Positions 61,456 through 64,000 of a stretch of DNA of 64,000 nucleotides are shown one piece after another (the first letter of the stretch is position 1; every line of letters begins with the position of its first letter). The DNA lies in NCBI GenBank assembly GCA_903872345.1, contig CAIQKM010000190.1, positions 1 to 64,000 of the forward strand, in the 5' to 3' direction. A model generated the notes under the pieces. That model worked only from the letters and a program-made list of their open reading frames with translations, searched no databases and was not told where the DNA came from. The position numbers and the translations under genes are program-made. This DNA comes from an uncultured Verrucomicrobia subdivision 3 bacterium (GTDB lineage: Bacteria; Verrucomicrobiota; Verrucomicrobiia; Limisphaerales; UBA11358).

Positions 61456-62064
61456 TCATAAAATTAACGCATTTGATTTGTTTATATATCGGAATCCAAG
61501 ATTGTTAAATGCGATGAAAAGAAAGTGTGATCCATCAGCTAAATTCTTATAACCTTTGATAGTATCGTCAAAATACTTATCCAGTTTTGCATTCTCCTCC
61601 TCAGCGCTGCCCGATGAGCGCGCCTTAAAAATCAATGCTCTTAAATCGGCGTTGGCAACCAATAGTTTTTGAAAGTCCCACTTAATAGCACTGTAATTGT
61701 CGTTATCCCTGTCGCCCTTCCGTTTATAGTCCCATTCGCATTCGACAACTAGCGGAAGACTTGTCTGGCTATAACACGTCGGTTCTTTTTCATCATACCA
61801 ATGAAGGTCATAAAGCCATTCAATTTTTTTTAACCCTACCTCTTCGGCCTTCGTCGATATTCCGGTTGACATTGATTTAAAGCCAAACTTTCTACCAAGC
61901 ATAGACAGGGAGTCCATAACGTATTCTGTTCTCTCTCCCCTGGCAATTTTTAAAAACGAACTTGCCAAGTTGTTGCCTATGCACTTTACGATATCTTTTG
62001 ACATCGGGTGATCGCATTCGATATCGACGCTTTCACCGGCAACAAATTGAATCCAATTTTTCAC
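61456..62064 (-). CDS. Unknown protein, possible PD-(D/E)XK-like features
   Basis: A 202-residue soluble protein, acidic and mixed alpha/beta. A stretch PLVVECEWDYKRKGD followed after 10 residues by IKWDFQKLLVANADLRALIF has the look of a PD-(D/E)XK nuclease core (Glu-x-Glu on a strand, Lys after it, then a helix), but I cannot align it to a known family. The start overlaps nothing; the helicase gene stops 23 bp upstream on the same strand, so the two are likely co-transcribed. Helicase-nuclease pairing suggests a defence or DNA-processing pair, as inference only. Confidence 0.5.
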   Translation of the reverse strand: MKNWIQFVAGESVDIECDHPMSKDIVKCIGNNLASSFLKIARGERTEYVMDSLSMLGRKFGFKSMSTGISTKAEEVGLKKIEWLYDLHWYDEKEPTCYSQTSLPLVVECEWDYKRKGDRDNDNYSAIKWDFQKLLVANADLRALIFKARSSGSAEEENAKLDKYFDDTIKGYKNLADGSHFLFIAFNNLGFRYINKSNALIL

Positions 62065-62087
62065 TTACATTATTGCCGGCTGGGCAT

Positions 62088-64000
62088 TCATGCTTCCACC
62101 CACCCAATTAATTTGGTTTCAAAACCGCTGTTCCCAGAAACCAAGCCCCGGTGTTCAAGTTCGCGGTGTAACATGGGTTCAAGGTTTTCATGGAGCAATG
62201 CGAGCATCCTGTCTGAATTCGGTTTTGGCAGGGAGGACGGTGATGTGCCCCATAATTTTTCTGGATGGCGTTCCCAGGCGAGGAGCCGTTTACCTTCGGT
62301 GTCCACGGCCAGCACTTGAATAATTCTTTTAATTTGGCCTTTCTCGCCACGGGCTTCAACCATCCATGCCGCAAGTACGCCGGTATTGCCGTCGGGTGAT
62401 TGAACGTGGACGCCGATTTCTTCCGGGGACAGGTCACGGAATTTCCTCAGGTATGCCGCCACAATCGGATGGTCGAGGCCGAGCAACTGGACTTTTTCCT
62501 TCTGCAACGACAATTCCCGTTCGGTGGTCAGGAGCGTTTCCGTTTTGGTCTGGCCGTCAATCCATGCGAATTGTTTTTCTCCTCGACTGGTGAAGGTGTC
62601 AGCCTCGGCGCTGGCGGCGTCGGTGACGAATCGCACCAATGCGCCCATTCCTTCTTCGGGGCTGCCCATCGCCTTGTAGTCGTCCAACCGGAAGCCATCG
62701 AGGTCTTGAAACAGCTCGAACACCACCTTGCGCGCCTCGACCGCGTTGGACATGGCGGCGTCCAATTCAACCTTGGTGCGTTTGAGCAATGGGTCGTTTA
62801 AGGCGTCGGCGTATAGGCTGGCGTAATTTAACTGCATCGAAAGCTGACCGAGAATTTGTGTGCGTAGGTCTTCGGCAATTTGACCGCGTTCGTCCACTTT
62901 ACCGAGCGCACGGCCAATCTCTTTTAATTTATCGTCGAGCAACAGGAAAATTGAGCCTTCAATCGTGTCCGACAGGACGAGGTTGTAAACTTGCGCGGTA
63001 TTGAGTTGGCCGTAGCGGTGGATGCGCCCGATACGCTGCTCCAAGTCCATTGGATTCCATGGCAGGTCAAAATTGAATAGCACGCGGGCGTGTTGAAGAT
63101 TAATCCCCTCCCGCCCAGCTGCTGTGCAAATCAAGACGCGCGGCCCGTCTGGTGCTTTGAATCGCTTTTCCGCTGCCGTCTTTGCGCCGTGGTCTCCGCC
63201 TTTGAGCACGGTCACGCCTTGACCGGGATACTGCTTCTCGATTTCCGCACCGAGCATTTCCACGCTGCCGAGATACGTCGCAAAAATCACCATGCGCTCC
63301 TGTGGATTCTGCCGCCATAGCACGCCGAGTGCGCCGATGAGCTTTTCCACCTTGGTTTCGCGCTGCGCCGGGTATGTGGCGAGTAGTTCCTTGATCCGTC
63401 GCCGTTCCTCCGGCAACGCTACCGCGACACTGCTGATGGCGGCGTCCTCGGCATCCGCCGCGCCTGTTTCCGAACTGAATTCATCTGCGCCTGTGCCGAG
63501 AGCGTCTTCTTCCTCGCGCTGTAATTTCAAGATTTTATAGCGGTAGTCGGCCAGCAATTGGTCCACCTGTGCATTTTCCAAACGTCCCTCGGCGATGCCG
63601 TGCAATTCGCGAATTAACTTTCGCGCTTCATCAAGCGCGGCGTTGCGCTGGTCAATGTCCAGCTTTTGATCGTGCATCAGTGATTCTTGAATCGTGAGTG
63701 CGATGAGGCGGCGGCGTAATGTGCGTTGGACGGCGGCGAAACTGGACGCGGCGATTTTCTGGAAGATGGTCATTACGAACGCCAATCCTTGACCGCGTTT
63801 GCCCTGCCGTTTCGCCAGCGCGAATCCGTCCTGTAAATATGCCACCAGTGCGCCGTAAAAACCTTTCTCGGTTTCGGCCATCGTGAATGCCTCCGTATGG
63901 ACCTGCCGCCGGGCGAACAGGGTTGAGCCATCCGGTTTGCAGGCGTCGGCTTTTGTCCGTCGAAAAACGACGGCGTTGAGGCGGTGGCGGTGCTCCACCA
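62088..64000 (-). CDS. SNF2-type helicase, C-terminal part (runs off the right edge)
   Basis: The reading frame continues beyond the window, so the N-terminal half (Walker A/B) is missing here; the first Met-like codon at 63998 is an internal GTG. The visible 636 residues hold the second RecA-like domain with motif V REGINLQ (296-302) and motif VI QRIGRIHRYGQ (321-331), which are typical of SNF2/RapA-like ATPases, then a long alpha-helical C-terminal region. DISARM-type DrmD and other phage-defence SNF2 proteins share this plan, but the window shows no DrmA/B/C. It is followed by the possible nuclease gene. Confidence 0.85.
   Translation of the reverse strand, partial: VEHRHRLNAVVFRRTKADACKPDGSTLFARRQVHTEAFTMAETEKGFYGALVAYLQDGFALAKRQGKRGQGLAFVMTIFQKIAASSFAAVQRTLRRRLIALTIQESLMHDQKLDIDQRNAALDEARKLIRELHGIAEGRLENAQVDQLLADYRYKILKLQREEEDALGTGADEFSSETGAADAEDAAISSVAVALPEERRRIKELLATYPAQRETKVEKLIGALGVLWRQNPQERMVIFATYLGSVEMLGAEIEKQYPGQGVTVLKGGDHGAKTAAEKRFKAPDGPRVLICTAAGREGINLQHARVLFNFDLPWNPMDLEQRIGRIHRYGQLNTAQVYNLVLSDTIEGSIFLLLDDKLKEIGRALGKVDERGQIAEDLRTQILGQLSMQLNYASLYADALNDPLLKRTKVELDAAMSNAVEARKVVFELFQDLDGFRLDDYKAMGSPEEGMGALVRFVTDAASAEADTFTSRGEKQFAWIDGQTKTETLLTTERELSLQKEKVQLLGLDHPIVAAYLRKFRDLSPEEIGVHVQSPDGNTGVLAAWMVEARGEKGQIKRIIQVLAVDTEGKRLLAWERHPEKLWGTSPSSLPKPNSDRMLALLHENLEPMLHRELEHRGLVSGNSGFETKLIGWVEA

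Noticed and set aside
1-64000. CRISPR arrays, rRNA operons, complete tRNAs
   Set aside because: Reading both strands showed no regularly spaced direct repeats of CRISPR length, no rRNA-like sequence and only the partial tRNA-Ser.

Overview
The window reads as a chromosomal stretch of a Gram-negative, polysaccharide-degrading bacterium, most likely a verrucomicrobium (Pedosphaera/Limisphaera-like). The taxonomic call is an inference. It rests on many secreted glycosidases, Asn/Thr-rich extracellular proteins sharing a C-terminal module that ends in FFRLKK or RLVSPNF, triplicated SPFH genes and the G+C-rich core. Nothing in the window (no rRNA, no complete tRNA) fixes the taxon.

Left end (1 to about 4987): the right-hand end of an integrated element, visibly more AT-rich than the core. 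It holds two unknown genes, a small helix-turn-helix protein, an SF3/DUF5906-like replication ATPase, repeat-rich non-coding DNA and a tyrosine integrase. The integrase abuts a 34-bp 3' fragment of a tRNA-Ser gene, the classic attachment scar. The element's other end lies left of the window.

Core (about 5,000 to 50,600): a pectin and hemicellulose locus with a GH43 glycosidase, UxaE tagaturonate epimerase, UxaC uronate isomerase, four GH28 polygalacturonases (one fused to an SGNH acetylesterase), and a converging set of a beta-propeller glycosidase, an L-fucose/L-arabinose-type isomerase and an RbsD/FucU mutarotase. Together they would cut and deacetylate pectic chains outside the cytoplasm and carry galacturonate through tagaturonate to fructuronate. 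Next come three tandem subtilisin-like proteins with an altered catalytic triad, then rimO, a TPR-like protein, an ABC-2 exporter, a Doc/antitoxin pair, a P1B metal ATPase, three HflK/HflC-type SPFH proteins, a second ABC-2 permease, a GH92 alpha-mannosidase with an MFS sugar porter, a secreted cyclophilin and an inositol monophosphatase. REP-like dispersed repeats sit in three intergenic gaps.

Right end (about 50,600 to 64,000): a second accessory region, almost entirely on the minus strand. It holds RadC, a small membrane protein, an ankyrin protein, and an 835-residue MobV-type relaxase fused to a coiled coil and a primase/Toprim-like tail. A candidate oriT with the MobV nick core TAGTGTG/TT lies 0.1 kb upstream of the relaxase. 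Beyond it are a small Lys/Ala-rich protein with its own terminator, a repeat protein paired with a giant secreted S8 peptidase whose His position is Glu, an unknown protein with possible nuclease features, and the C-terminal part of a SNF2-type helicase that runs off the edge. This looks like an integrative mobilizable element or a degraded relative; its boundaries are not visible.

Most unusual: the relaxase-primase fusion with its oriT, two S8 peptidase groups with complementary triad changes, a Doc toxin with Gln at the Fic-motif His, and the acetylesterase-GH28 fusion.
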